Assembly (NCBI GenBank): GCA_025455065.1
Contig: JALONG010000015.1
Span: forward strand, 25,803-89,802
Length of the DNA: 64,000 bases
From: Candidatus Kapaibacterium sp.
GTDB lineage: Bacteria > Bacteroidota > Ignavibacteria > Kapaibacteriales > UBA4661
Reading direction: 5' to 3'
Below, in pieces: positions 20,953 to 29,923 of the stretch. The position numbers were made by a program, and so were the translations under genes. Numbering within the stretch: the stretch's first letter is position 1; each line of letters starts with the position of its first letter. The notes under the pieces were generated by a model that saw only the letters and a program-made list of their open reading frames with translations, had not been told where the DNA came from and ran no database searches.

Positions 20953-20993
20953 AAATGTCCAGACTATTGTTTTGAGAAAAGCCCCCATGTCTA

Positions 20994-21869
20994 TCACGGC
21001 TCTGCGGCAACCTGTTGCAGCACAATTTCTCCACCCGCAATTTTTTCAACGGCATCTTTTGCGGCACTCTGCTCTGCATCTTTTTTGTTGCGCCCATTCC
21101 CACGCCCCACAACCACGCCACTAATGACCACTTCCATTGCAAAATCCTTGTGGTGGTCAGGTCCTTCGGCACTGATGACCACGTACTTAGGAACGCCCGT
21201 GCCGACGGATTGTGAATGTTCGAGCAGAATACTTTTGAAGTTCGTATCGCGCATAAGCGAACCCTCGTTCATCACGTGCAAAAGCACGGAGCGGATGATA
21301 AATTCCTTTGCTGCATCCGCGCCGGAATCGAGATAAATCGCAGCTATTATCGCCTCCAACGCATCGGCGAGAATCGAATCATTGCCCTGTTGCAAGGAAT
21401 GACGGGCGCTCAGGCTGACCATGATAAATTCGTGCAGACGCAGTTTCCGTGCGCAGTATGCCAATGATTTTTTATTCACAAGCCACGAGCGCATCTTCGT
21501 TAATTCCCCTTCTTGCACGTCGGAACGTAGGTAAAATAAGTATTCCGCAATGACCGAACTCAAAATAGCATCGCCAAAGAACTCAAGGCGCTCATTGGAA
21601 AAAATGGAGGGATTTTGGAGAATTTGCAGGTATGAACGGTGCGTCAGTGCTTGCTCGAAGTAAGATACGGTAATAATCGGCACATTGAGAATTTTTTCTA
21701 ACTCACGTACTTTTTCTTGCGACAAAAACCCCACCGTCGGGAACATGGAATCATCCAAGACACTGGAACGCAAGAATTTACTTGGCAGCGCAGCTAATTT
21801 CACGATTTTGCTGTGCAGTTGCTGAATAAAACTATTCAGCGAAAGATTCATGTTCAAATTCAGATTCAT
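20994..21869 (-). CDS. rnc: Ribonuclease III
   Basis: This 291-residue endoribonuclease processes double-stranded RNA (rRNA precursors and others). The signature NERLEFFGD is at residues 92-100, and Asp169 and Glu172 in ADALEAI complete the metal site. The C-terminal domain (about 205-285) has the dsRBD pattern LLEHSQSVG followed by GRNKKDAEQSAAKDAVEKI. A roughly 45-residue N-terminal extension precedes the RNase III domain. It is the last gene of the minus-strand FASII cluster, a usual place for rnc in this lineage. Confidence 0.95.
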   Translation of the reverse strand: MNLNLNMNLSLNSFIQQLHSKIVKLAALPSKFLRSSVLDDSMFPTVGFLSQEKVRELEKILNVPIITVSYFEQALTHRSYLQILQNPSIFSNERLEFFGDAILSSVIAEYLFYLRSDVQEGELTKMRSWLVNKKSLAYCARKLRLHEFIMVSLSARHSLQQGNDSILADALEAIIAAIYLDSGADAAKEFIIRSVLLHVMNEGSLMRDTNFKSILLEHSQSVGTGVPKYVVISAEGPDHHKDFAMEVVISGVVVGRGNGRNKKDAEQSAAKDAVEKIAGGEIVLQQVAAEP

Positions 21870-21988
21870 GGTGTTTTGCGGGAAGTGAGCCGCCGGAAAA
21901 CAAGCATTGGTGAGGTTTACAGGAATAATGCTTGCGTTCTAACGCCTCAAAAAAAAGAGGTGAATGTGCAAAAAGCAGTAGCGTAAAT

Positions 21989-22186
21989 TTACAAAATCTT
22001 CACAAGAAGCCATACAGAAATAGCGGCAATACAGAGCCAAACAAGCGTATTCAGGAAGTCCAAGCGGTTTTCCGAAGGCGGGAACATGGCATTTTTGTGA
22101 CGGTCGTCTTTACGCTGGTCGTCATTATGCTGGTCGTCTTTACGCTGGTCACCGAAAAAATAGCGGATGAAAAGTTCTGTGAGCAT
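21989..22186 (-). CDS. Small single-span membrane protein after fabF
   Basis: This 65-residue ORF starts 9 bases after the fabF stop on the same strand. Its N-terminal half has a short internal repeat (DDQ-RKDDQ-HNDDQ-RKDD) encoded by a DNA tandem repeat. The C-terminal third, TLVWLCIAAISVWLLVKIL, is one membrane helix with a cytoplasmic-type end. Position and the TM helix support a real gene, but no family is recognised and the tandem repeat could be fortuitous. Confidence 0.45.
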   Translation of the reverse strand: MLTELFIRYFFGDQRKDDQHNDDQRKDDRHKNAMFPPSENRLDFLNTLVWLCIAAISVWLLVKIL

Positions 22187-22195
22187 TGATTCACC

Positions 22196-23464
22196 TTACG
22201 CGGATAACTTGGTAAAACACAACGAAGCATTATGACCACCGAAACCAAATGTATTGCTGATAGCCGCATGAATACTACGCTCCACAGGAGTATTCGGCAC
22301 ATAGAATAAATCGCAGTCGGGGTCAGGAACTTCATAATTGATGGTCGGCGGAAGCGTGTTATGATGCAGTGCCAAGACCGTTGCAGCCGCTTCCACAGCC
22401 CCCGCAGCGCCCAGCAAATGCCCCGTCATAGATTTCGTCGAACTCACAGCAAGATTGTGGGCGTGCTGCCCAAAAACGGTTTTAATGGCAGATGTTTCGT
22501 TTTTATCATTCAGTGGCGTAGAAGTGCCGTGAGCGTTGATGTAACCAATATCTTCAGGCTGAACACCTGCATCCCGCATGGCAAGACGCATAGAGCGCAC
22601 AGCGCCTTCACCGCCCTCAGCCGGATGCGTGATGTGATAGGCATCGTCGGTTAGTCCAAATCCCGCCGCGACCGCATAAATCCTTGCTCCGCGCTTTTGG
22701 GCGTGTTCTAATGTTTCCAAGACCAGCACCGCACCGCCTTCGCCCATCACAAAGCCGCTTCGTTCCTTGTCAAAAGGTCGGCTTGCTTTTTCGGGTGCAT
22801 CATTGCGTGTGGACAGCGCCCGCATTGCACCAAATCCACCAATGCCCATCGGCGTAATAACGGCTTCGCTGCCGCCTGCCAGCATCATATCAGCATCGCC
22901 ACGCTGCAAAAGCATCATCGCATCGGCGATACAGTGCGAGGAAGTAGCACACGCCGAAACCGCACCGTAATTAGGTCCTTTGAAACCGTAGCGAATGGCA
23001 ATCTGTCCCGCAGCAATGTTGGAAATAAGCATCGGCACAAAAAACGGCGAGATTCTATCAGGATTCCCGCCACGTTTGTAGAGTTCTTCCTGTTGAATGT
23101 GGTATGTCCACATTCCACCAATACCCGAACCAAACATCACGCCAACGCGCTCCCCGTCAAGATTTGTGCGAGTTTCCGCGTCCAACCCCGCGTCCAAAAG
23201 CGCCATTTCTGCCGATGCGATGGCGTAGTGCGTAAACGGGTCCATACGCTGCGCTTCTTTGCGGGAAACAAATTTCTGCACATCGAAGTTTTTTACCTCG
23301 CAAGCGAAATGCGTGTCGTAAGCACTAGCATCGAAGCGGGTTATCGGTGCGGAACCGCTTTTGCCAAGCATCATTGCTTGCCAAAATTCTTCTTTGCTAT
23401 TGCCAATCGGCGTAACAACGCCAATGCCCGTAACGACAATGGTAGGAAAAGGATAGCGCGACAT
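22196..23464 (-). CDS. fabF: Beta-ketoacyl-ACP synthase II
   Basis: This 422-residue enzyme condenses malonyl-ACP with acyl-ACP in fatty-acid elongation. The catalytic triad is visible: Cys172 (VSACATSSH), His312 (NAHGTSTPLND) and His349 (KSMTGHLLGAAG). The chosen start, MSRYPFPTIVVTGIGVV at 23464, fits the family N-terminus; an upstream in-frame ATG at 23557 adds unrelated residues. It lies between acpP and rnc in the usual FASII order. Confidence 0.97.
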   Translation of the reverse strand: MSRYPFPTIVVTGIGVVTPIGNSKEEFWQAMMLGKSGSAPITRFDASAYDTHFACEVKNFDVQKFVSRKEAQRMDPFTHYAIASAEMALLDAGLDAETRTNLDGERVGVMFGSGIGGMWTYHIQQEELYKRGGNPDRISPFFVPMLISNIAAGQIAIRYGFKGPNYGAVSACATSSHCIADAMMLLQRGDADMMLAGGSEAVITPMGIGGFGAMRALSTRNDAPEKASRPFDKERSGFVMGEGGAVLVLETLEHAQKRGARIYAVAAGFGLTDDAYHITHPAEGGEGAVRSMRLAMRDAGVQPEDIGYINAHGTSTPLNDKNETSAIKTVFGQHAHNLAVSSTKSMTGHLLGAAGAVEAAATVLALHHNTLPPTINYEVPDPDCDLFYVPNTPVERSIHAAISNTFGFGGHNASLCFTKLSA

Positions 23465-23644
23465 CGTGTAAGGGATAAGGGGTGAGGGAAAGAGGACAAG
23501 GGTAATTTTGAACGGTACCTTGATTGTTGATGTCAAGGCTTTTGGGGTTTGCGGCACGACAAAAAAAACTTTCCAAGTGCGGTAGATGCTTTGTTGAAGC
23601 GTGTCTCCGACTTGGAAAGTTGATAATTTCGAGAAGGAGCGAGA

Positions 23645-23878
23645 TTATTTTGCTTTCGCTTCGAGATATTTTACCGCGTCGCCGACGGTTTGGATTTTCT
23701 CAGCATCGCTGTCTTCAATCGTTACGTTGAACTCTTTCTCAAATTCCATGATGAGTTCGACGGTATCAAGGGAATCAGCGCCCAAATCGTTGGTAAAGGA
23801 AGCATCGTTGGTGATTTGGGATTCTTCTACACCCAATTTATCAACGATAATTTTCTTAACGCGTTCTGCGATAGACAT
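23645..23878 (-). CDS. acpP: Acyl carrier protein
   Basis: This is a 77-residue acidic protein with the DSL motif [15 protein letters not shown]; Ser36 is the 4'-phosphopantetheine attachment site. It carries acyl intermediates for FabD, FabF, FabG and the reductases. Length and charge are typical. It stands between fabG and fabF, 180 bases upstream of fabF. Confidence 0.98.
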   Translation of the reverse strand: MSIAERVKKIIVDKLGVEESQITNDASFTNDLGADSLDTVELIMEFEKEFNVTIEDSDAEKIQTVGDAVKYLEAKAK

Positions 23879-23939
23879 AGTAAAAACCTAAAAAGGTGAA
23901 CAAAAAAGTGATTAAAAAAGAATTAATGTGCTTTGGAAA

Positions 23940-24683
23940 TTACGACGCTAAACCGCCGTCCACTACGATTGTTTGCGCCGTGACATAAGAAGCATCATCG
24001 GAAGCAAGGAAGGCAACCACTGAGGCAATCTCCGTCGGCTGCGCGGTACGACCAAGCGGGATGCTGCTTTGCAGGGCTTTTTTCTGCTCGTCGCTAATTT
24101 TCGCGGTCATATCTGTGTCAATGTAGCCCGGAGCAACGCAATTTACTAAAATATTTCGAGATGCCAATTCCTTCGCAAAGGATTTTGTCAAGCCGATAAG
24201 TCCTGCTTTGGACGCAGAATAGTTCACCTGCCCCGCATTTCCTGTGATTCCGACAATCGAACCGATATTGATAATTTTTCCGGCACGTTGGCTCATCATC
24301 GGCTTGGTGAGTGCTTTGCTCATCAAAAATGCGCCTTTGAGATTGGTGTCTATCACGCTGTCCCAATCCGATTCACTCATGCGCAAAACCAGTGTGTCTT
24401 TGGTAATTCCGGCGTTATTCACAAGAATATCCACGCGCTTTGCGGGGTTTGCAGGATGCTCAAGCACCGTTTTGACAAGATTTTGAACGGAATCGGCATT
24501 AGCAACATCCGCTTGCAGTGCATTTGCGCCGATTTCCGCAGCCACAGCATGAGCTTTATCAGGGCTGGAATTAAAGGTAAAAAAAACAGTCGCGCCATCA
24601 GCAGCAAGGCGGCGGACAATCGCCTCACCAATACCGCGTGAACCGCCTGTTACAAGGGCAATTTTGCCAGAGAGTTTGGACAT
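23940..24683 (-). CDS. fabG: 3-oxoacyl-ACP reductase
   Basis: This 247-residue short-chain dehydrogenase reduces 3-oxoacyl-ACP with NADPH. TGGSRGIGEA (residues 12-21) is the nucleotide site, NNAG at 89-92, and Ser142, Tyr155 and Lys159 (NYSASKAG) form the catalytic set. It is in line with fabD upstream and acpP downstream, which supports FabG over other SDR functions. Confidence 0.96.
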   Translation of the reverse strand: MSKLSGKIALVTGGSRGIGEAIVRRLAADGATVFFTFNSSPDKAHAVAAEIGANALQADVANADSVQNLVKTVLEHPANPAKRVDILVNNAGITKDTLVLRMSESDWDSVIDTNLKGAFLMSKALTKPMMSQRAGKIINIGSIVGITGNAGQVNYSASKAGLIGLTKSFAKELASRNILVNCVAPGYIDTDMTAKISDEQKKALQSSIPLGRTAQPTEIASVVAFLASDDASYVTAQTIVVDGGLAS

Positions 24684-24717
24684 GACAAAGTAAAAAACTA
24701 TGAAAGATGAGTGAATT

Positions 24718-25143
24718 TCAAGGACATATGCGGTCCGTCGGGGAATTCGGGATTAGGGATAAGTTTTTGTGCATTTGTGCATTAAAGTCAATAACCAAAT
24801 CCAAGCCCTCAAGCGGCATCGCACCGAGAAGAACTTCAGTGGTTTCTCCGGGCATAACCATTGCCCTGACAGTGGTTTCACGCCCTTCGCAGCGCACATC
24901 TACCGGACCAACTACTTTCGTCATCATTTGCGAACCATCGGCAAGGACAGCCGTGCGTTTTTCAAGGGTTTTGAGTTTCAGTTCGCGGCAAATTTTTTCA
25001 TTGATTGCAAGGGTAATTGCGCTGCTATCAACCAAAGCACGCACTTCCATTTTACGCACTTGGTCTTCGGTAATGTAGCCGTCCTCCAACAAACCTAAGT
25101 CTGTTGTTCGGACAAGTTCGATTGTTGCGTAGGTCAGTCCCAT
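24718..25143 (-). CDS. Retropepsin-like aspartyl protease family protein
   Basis: This 141-residue protein has the small clan AA protease pattern: VRALVDSSAITLAIN (the position of the D-[T/S]-G active site), then a flap-like strand region, then VLLGAMPLEGLDLVIDF, the second hydrophobic motif. The active-site triplet reads Asp-Ser-Ser instead of Asp-Thr/Ser-Gly, so proteolytic activity is uncertain. Such proteins are common and uncharacterised in Bacteroidota and Cyanobacteria. It lies between fabG and a chorismate-mutase gene inside the FASII cluster, perhaps merely co-transcribed. Confidence 0.75.
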   Translation of the reverse strand: MGLTYATIELVRTTDLGLLEDGYITEDQVRKMEVRALVDSSAITLAINEKICRELKLKTLEKRTAVLADGSQMMTKVVGPVDVRCEGRETTVRAMVMPGETTEVLLGAMPLEGLDLVIDFNAQMHKNLSLIPNSPTDRICP

Positions 25144-25191
25144 AGCGGTATCTCCTTTGAAGTAGATAGTTTACGACAAAATTATTTTCCC

Positions 25192-25491
25192 TTATTCTTT
25201 TGTGGCTTTCCAATCGTTCATTTCTTCTTCAATGAAGAAATTGAGTAAATCGCGGTACATTTTTTCGATAATTTCGGGGTCTAATCCTTCTTCCACAGCC
25301 CACGTGCGGCGGTCTTGGAGTAAATTGCGCACACGCTCAACCGCACGAACACTTGCTTCGCTGGTTTTGAATTGTGATGCGGCGCGGACATATCGCAGAC
25401 GCTCGCCCAAAAGTGCAATGATTTGGCGGTCGCGGCGGTCAATTTCCGTGCGGATGTCTTGGATGCTTTCGCATTGTTCGGGTGTTTTCAT
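25192..25491 (-). CDS. Chorismate mutase, AroQ/PchB-like
   Basis: This 99-residue all-helical protein starts with IQDIRTEIDRRDRQIIALLG, then ERLRYVRAASQFK, the helix-1 pattern of AroQ chorismate mutases with conserved arginines and the lysine that contact the substrate. It ends EIIEKMYRDLLNFFIEEEM. It may convert chorismate to prephenate; the closely related isochorismate pyruvate lyases (PchB) have the same look, so the exact reaction is open. It sits between fabD and the protease-like gene, away from other aromatic genes. Confidence 0.8.
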   Translation of the reverse strand: MKTPEQCESIQDIRTEIDRRDRQIIALLGERLRYVRAASQFKTSEASVRAVERVRNLLQDRRTWAVEEGLDPEIIEKMYRDLLNFFIEEEMNDWKATKE

Positions 25492-25512
25492 TAGATATAA
25501 GGATGATAAAAT

Positions 25513-26439
25513 TTATAAAACTATTGCCTTCATCTGCTCCGCCGTGTCAAAACCGCCAATAGTAACATCGCTTACGGTGCGCTTTATCAAGCCTTGCAGC
25601 ACGTTTCCGGGACCGAGTTCGTAAAACGCCTTGATGCCTGCCGATTGCATTGCCTGTACGCTTTGCGTCCAAAGAACGGGCGCGGTGAGTTGCTGCACAA
25701 GCGCAGAGCGAATGTCGTCTGCTTTGCGGAGCGGTTTTGCGAGGGCGTTGGAATACACATCCACGCTTGCATCCTGCATGGATGCGGTATAAATCGCTTT
25801 TTCGAGTTCATTTTGTGCGCTTTGGAGCAGGGGCGAATGGAACGCGCCGCTCACGGGAAGTTCTTTTACCATTTTTGCTCCGGCTGCCTTGAAATCAGGC
25901 ATTTTCGAGCGCAAATACTCCGCACTTCCCGAAATAACCACTTGTCCGGGAGAATTAAAATTTGCTGCAACAACCGTTTTTTCCATATTTCCGGCTTCAG
26001 TAAGACTTGCGCAAAGTTCGCGCACCTTCTCATCGTCCATACCGACAACCGCAGCCATTGTGCCGGGAAAGGTCTCTCCGGCGCGGAACATAAGTTCGCC
26101 GCGCAATTTTACCAAACCCAAGCCTGTAGCGAAATCAACAACTCCGGCAGCAAAAAGCGCCGAATACTCACCGAGAGAATGTCCCGCAGCCGCATGAAAT
26201 GGAAGTTTATTGCGCAAAAGCGTTGCCAGAATTGCTTCGTGAACAAAAAGCGCAGGCTGCGTGTAGCGTGTTTCCTTGAGTGTGTCGGCAGGACCGTCAA
26301 AACAAATATTGCTGAGAGCTACGCCCATGATAGAATCTGCCTCTTGAAGCATTTGCTTTGCAATGGGAAAGCTATCTGCTAAATCCCGCATCATTCCTAC
26401 ATACTGCGAGCCTTGACCGGAAAAAACAAGTGCGTTCAT
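25513..26439 (-). CDS. fabD: Malonyl CoA-ACP transacylase
   Basis: This 308-residue enzyme moves malonyl groups from CoA to ACP. It begins MNALVFSGQGSQYVGM, the family start, so ATG 26439 is preferred over the in-frame start at 26508. The nucleophile is Ser88 in GHSLGEYSA; the His partner is in VSGAFHSPLL. It is the first minus-strand gene of the FASII block; fabH and plsX are not present in the window. Confidence 0.96.
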   Translation of the reverse strand: MNALVFSGQGSQYVGMMRDLADSFPIAKQMLQEADSIMGVALSNICFDGPADTLKETRYTQPALFVHEAILATLLRNKLPFHAAAGHSLGEYSALFAAGVVDFATGLGLVKLRGELMFRAGETFPGTMAAVVGMDDEKVRELCASLTEAGNMEKTVVAANFNSPGQVVISGSAEYLRSKMPDFKAAGAKMVKELPVSGAFHSPLLQSAQNELEKAIYTASMQDASVDVYSNALAKPLRKADDIRSALVQQLTAPVLWTQSVQAMQSAGIKAFYELGPGNVLQGLIKRTVSDVTIGGFDTAEQMKAIVL

Positions 26440-26629
26440 GAAAAAAAAAGAAAAAGTTACAACGAAAGTAGGAAATAATAAAATACGAAATATCACCAAG
26501 CAGAACATTTTTCGTTTTCGGTGAGATTGTCCAAGAATGATTGCCCACGAATCAAATGAATCCTCGCCAATCGTAGCTGCAACGTAAGCACAAAAATTGT
26601 CAGTGACTCAACCCCCACCCTTGTCGAAT

Positions 26630-26747
26630 TATTCCCTTTCGGGTGATAGAATCTATCGTTGTCTATCGTTGTAGAGACAACGCATGCCTTGTCTCTACGT
26701 TAAAAACCGCCAAATAATTATGCGGTTTTATCACCTGAAAGGGAATA
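26630..26747. repeat. 118-bp palindromic element (MITE-like)
   Basis: TATTCCCTTTCGGGTGATA (26630-26648) is inverted with one mismatch at 26729-26747. Inside are two further hairpins: GTAGAGACAA/TTGTCTCTAC (26671-26680 and 26689-26698) and AAAACCGC/GCGGTTTT near 26703-26729. The outer end AAGTATTCCC (read inward from the right) is shared with the element at 41540-41677. It occupies much of the 855-base gap between fabD and the next plus-strand ORF. Confidence 0.65.
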
Positions 26748-26922
26748 CTTGGTAATAGCTCAAAGGACGGCTTCAAACAGCTATAATCACTTCATTCTCA
26801 AAAGCCCACCAATACAGTTTGAAATTCCTTGAAAAGATAATTCTTTCCGTTAATTTTGCTTCTCATGGCGTAGTAACCTTTATCTCACTTTCAGTTATAC
26901 TGAGAAAAAAATCATTTTTGCT

Positions 26923-26944
26923 TGACAATTGTAACGAATTGTCA
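26923..26944. promoter_or_regulatory. Perfect 8-bp inverted repeat, operator-like
   Basis: TGACAATT and AATTGTCA flank GTAACG in an AT-rich stretch about 350 bases upstream of the first plausible plus-strand ORF. TTGACA overlaps the left arm and TATATT occurs at 26955-26960, but the spacing is too long for a classic promoter. At 26879-26897 a sequence differs by one base from the right end of the 19019-19396 element, a solo remnant. The rest of 26748-27294 shows nothing else I can call. Confidence 0.35.
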
Positions 26945-27294
26945 GGTTTTTTTTTATATTAGTCGGCTATATGAAGGCTTCGATATTTTCCAGCAAGCAA
27001 CATAAGGAAAAGCGCTTGGCAGCTATCACCTGCAAACGTTCCTCTCTACATAATCTCGGCAACAATTTCATTCGCAGACTGCATCCGTTGAGGTTTCTAA
27101 GCAATGGCATCTACAAATTGCACGAATCTTCACAAATCAAAGAGTTAGGCACATTTGGTAAATGTTCTTTATTGAAAAAAAAAATCGCATCAATCAAGGA
27201 CTCATGATGATTCGTCAGTCTCCTAGGCTTTTTTTTTCGTTAGACCCGACCACTTACCGCAGACTTTTTCAGACCTGATATTCCTCAGCACCAA

Positions 27295-27510
27295 ATGAAC
27301 GAAGAACAACTACAACGAATGCTTGCAATTTTGGAAGAAATCCTTCTAGGGCAAGAACACGCAAATAATATGCTTACCGAGATAAGCAAGCGTTTATGTG
27401 CCGTTGAGCGCCGTTTTACCGATATGGAGCGCCAAATGGGTATCACGTATCCGCGTCCACCCAGACGCTTTGTGAAGGGCATAACCGACACGTGGCAATC
27501 ACTGAATTAA
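27295..27510 (+). CDS. Small coiled-coil protein upstream of PHA synthase
   Basis: This 71-residue ORF ends 55 bases before phaC on the same strand. It is strongly helical and charged (NEEQLQRMLAILEEILLGQE, then LTEISKRLCAVERRFTDMER), followed by a proline-rich TYPRPPRRF patch. It could be a short phasin-like or synthase-associated protein. Class III synthases normally need a PhaE partner, which is much longer, so I do not call it PhaE. No family was recognised. Confidence 0.5.
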   Translation: MNEEQLQRMLAILEEILLGQEHANNMLTEISKRLCAVERRFTDMERQMGITYPRPPRRFVKGITDTWQSLN

Positions 27511-27565
27511 AACGACAACTTCATAATTCACAAGTATTTCAACTAATTTCCCCAAAGAGTGTGTT

Positions 27566-28660
27566 ATGGCACAAACAGCAGAGAAAAAAAACATCCCCTT
27601 TCTTGAACCTGCTCAGTTCATGAAAGATATGACCGAAATGAGTACAAAGGTCATGCGCGGCTTACAAAATCTAAAAGATATATCCGAAGACGACTTAGCC
27701 GTCGGCGTAACGCCGCGCGTGAAGGTTTTGGATGTGGACGGCGGAAAAATTAAACTCTACCACTATCCGAATCCTAAAGCAACCTGTAAAGTGCCGCTCC
27801 TGCTGAATTTTGCGGTTGTAAACAAAGAATATATCTTGGATTTACAAGAAGACAAAAGTTTTGTCAAAAAAATGATGGAAGCCGGCTTGGAAGTCTATAC
27901 GATTGATTGGGGCTACCCGACACGTGCCGACCGTTACCGCGAAGTTGGTGATTACGTTGATTACTTGGATTCTTGCGTGGATTATATCCGCAAAGCATCC
28001 GGTCAAAAGAGTATCAATCTTTTGGGCATTTGTCAAGGTGGCACCGCAGCACTCATGTATTCAGCACTCTTCCCTGAAAAAGTACGCAATTTAATTACGG
28101 TGGTTATGCCGTTTGAATTTGATTTGCCCGACAGCCTCTTTTTCAAATGGGGTAAACACGTGGACCCGGACCCGATCGCCGATTCGGTTGGTACAATCTC
28201 CGGCGAGGTGATGAATGCAGGATTCCTTATGGTGAAGCCCATGCAACGCCTCCAGAAATTCCATGCGTTTGTAAACATGATGGATAATAAAGACAAAGTT
28301 GCGAACTTCCTCCGTATGGAACGTTGGTTATTCGATAGCCCCGGTCAGCCCGGCGAAGCATACCGCGAATACACCAAGCGTGTGTTCCAAGGCAATGAAC
28401 TGTCACAAAATAAACTCACGATAGATGGTCGTCATGTCGATTTGAACAAAGTAACCATGCCTGTTTTGTCTATTTACGCCGCACAAGACCACCTTGTTCC
28501 GCCGGAATGTGCAAAACCGGTCTATGACAAAATTGCATCCAAAGACAAGCAAATTGTGGAGTTCCCGGGCGGACACGTCGGCGTATTTATGAGCGGTTCA
28601 TCGCAGAAATACGTTGCTCCGGCAATTTCAAGTTGGATTATTGAGCGTTCCAAAGTCTAA
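27566..28660 (+). CDS. phaC: Class III polyhydroxyalkanoate synthase subunit PhaC
   Basis: This 364-residue alpha/beta-hydrolase-fold enzyme polymerises hydroxyacyl-CoA into polyester granules. The lipase-like box is GICQGG with nucleophile Cys156; Asp308 (YAAQDHLVPP) and His337 (FPGGHVGVF) complete the triad. Length and the PFEFDLPDSLF region fit class III (PhaC of PhaEC) rather than the roughly 590-residue class I type. No phaA, phaB or standard phaE lies nearby. A strong terminator follows. Confidence 0.93.
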   Translation: MAQTAEKKNIPFLEPAQFMKDMTEMSTKVMRGLQNLKDISEDDLAVGVTPRVKVLDVDGGKIKLYHYPNPKATCKVPLLLNFAVVNKEYILDLQEDKSFVKKMMEAGLEVYTIDWGYPTRADRYREVGDYVDYLDSCVDYIRKASGQKSINLLGICQGGTAALMYSALFPEKVRNLITVVMPFEFDLPDSLFFKWGKHVDPDPIADSVGTISGEVMNAGFLMVKPMQRLQKFHAFVNMMDNKDKVANFLRMERWLFDSPGQPGEAYREYTKRVFQGNELSQNKLTIDGRHVDLNKVTMPVLSIYAAQDHLVPPECAKPVYDKIASKDKQIVEFPGGHVGVFMSGSSQKYVAPAISSWIIERSKV

Positions 28661-28698
28661 AAACCAGAAGACTTAGGCGCTTGATATAAAAATACTTA

Positions 28699-28745
28699 CG
28701 GGCAATAGTTGAGGGTGGAATCATCTGACTATTGCCCGATTTTTT
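28699..28745 (+). terminator. Rho-independent terminator after phaC
   Basis: CGGGCAATAGT (28699-28709) pairs perfectly with ACTATTGCCCG (28728-28738), followed by a T-rich tract. It lies 38 bases after the phaC stop. Confidence 0.85.
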
Positions 28746-28781
28746 GTAATAGCAGTACAACACTTAGCACTTCCTCCCTCA

Positions 28782-29885
28782 ATGCCTACAACCGCAGAAA
28801 CCATCGCACGTTTAGACCACATTGCCCGCCCGTTCATGGTGCATTTGCCGCCACAAATGGCGACACACGTGTATTCATCGGGACGGAATGTCTTTCTTTC
28901 CGCTTTGGCATCCGAAAAACCCGCTCCACAGCACGTTCCCGAAGAGCATCGCCGTACGCTCTGGGGATTGCATTTCCGCGCAGGTTTGCTGAATGCTGCA
29001 GGAATGTTCAAAAACGGTGAAAGTTATGATGTGGCGTTCAGACAAGGTGCGGGCGGTTATCTCGCCGGAACAACTACCGCACACCCACGCACGGGCAACA
29101 CACGCAACGGCATAACAAAGCCCTTTGCGCCTTATCCACGCTCACGAGCCGCATCCAATTGGCTTGGACTTCCGAATGACGGGCACGCCGCAGTAGCCAA
29201 GAGGCTTGCAGCCTTCGAGCGGCATGAAGATTTCCCGATTGGTGCAAGTTTGATGACTGCCCCGGAATCAAGCGGGAAAGCAGCATTGGAAGAACTCGTC
29301 AAAGGAATGAGATTGTATGCGGAAGCGAGAGTGGATTTTCTGGAAATTAACGAAAGCTGCCCGAATGTTGCGCACGGCTCATCGTCACTGGAGGCGATTA
29401 CGGAGCGCTTGGAATATATCAGCATAGAGTTTTTACGCAAGCGTTCTGACGCTCTTCCCGTTGTGGTAAAATTTTCGACTGACACCGCAAAGGCAGACGT
29501 AGAGCCGCTTTTGAGAATACTTTGTACGCTTGGTTTCGACGGGGTGAATTTTGGCAACACTTCCATAAACTATGCTGTACACCGCACTGCGCTTCACTCC
29601 GACGAACAAGCACTGTTTGACTATTTTACGCAAACCTTTGGCGGCGGTGTAAGCGGTGAGCCGCTTCGTGCTTCGTCGCTTGATTTGGTGAGGTTTGCAA
29701 ACGATATTTTGCGTCAAAATCCACCTTCGCAAGAATTTCACATCATTCGCACCGGAGGCGTGGCTTCGCAACTTGATATGGAAGAAAGTTTTTCGGCAGG
29801 AGCGTCCTTGTGCCAGTGGTACACAGGATATTTTGAGCGCTTTGCTGAAGACGGTCATCGCCTGTATGCACGGCTTTGGGCGTGA
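28782..29885 (+). CDS. Dihydroorotate dehydrogenase family protein
   Basis: This 367-residue TIM-barrel flavoprotein fits the dihydroorotate dehydrogenase family (pyrimidine synthesis, dihydroorotate to orotate). The substrate loop is FLEINESCPNV, with the active-site Ser in the class 2 style (NxSCPN); FDGVNFGNTSINYAV and IIRTGGVASQLDMEESFSAG are the flavin-phosphate motifs. The N-terminus lacks a clear membrane helix of PyrD2 but has an amphipathic start. The sequence is rather divergent, so a related dehydrogenase cannot be excluded. It stands alone after the phaC terminator. Confidence 0.8.
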   Translation: MPTTAETIARLDHIARPFMVHLPPQMATHVYSSGRNVFLSALASEKPAPQHVPEEHRRTLWGLHFRAGLLNAAGMFKNGESYDVAFRQGAGGYLAGTTTAHPRTGNTRNGITKPFAPYPRSRAASNWLGLPNDGHAAVAKRLAAFERHEDFPIGASLMTAPESSGKAALEELVKGMRLYAEARVDFLEINESCPNVAHGSSSLEAITERLEYISIEFLRKRSDALPVVVKFSTDTAKADVEPLLRILCTLGFDGVNFGNTSINYAVHRTALHSDEQALFDYFTQTFGGGVSGEPLRASSLDLVRFANDILRQNPPSQEFHIIRTGGVASQLDMEESFSAGASLCQWYTGYFERFAEDGHRLYARLWA

Positions 29886-29923
29886 TGCACATTGCGTCTG
29901 TATAATATCAGGGGAAGTTCTTC

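Larger units (their letters stand above)
19399..20969 (+). mobile_element. IS4-superfamily insertion sequence, inactivated
   Basis: Perfect 18-bp terminal inverted repeats CAATAGTCTGGACATTTT (19399-19416) and its complement (20952-20969) bound a 1,571-bp element carrying one DDE transposase gene. No target-site duplication is visible; the left flank is itself mobile DNA, so the junction may have been rearranged. The right end is 24 bases from the 3' end of rnc. The termini are close relatives of the MITE termini at 36050-36172 and 59107-59219. Confidence 0.9.

Noticed and set aside
26922..26960. Classic TTGACA / TATATT promoter
   Set aside because: The boxes are 27 bases apart, too far for a standard promoter; kept only as an operator-like palindrome.
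26971..27207. 78-residue plus-strand ORF upstream of the coiled-coil ORF
   Set aside because: No recognisable domain, basic and compositionally odd, no ribosome site, and it ends in a poly-A run; coding not supported.
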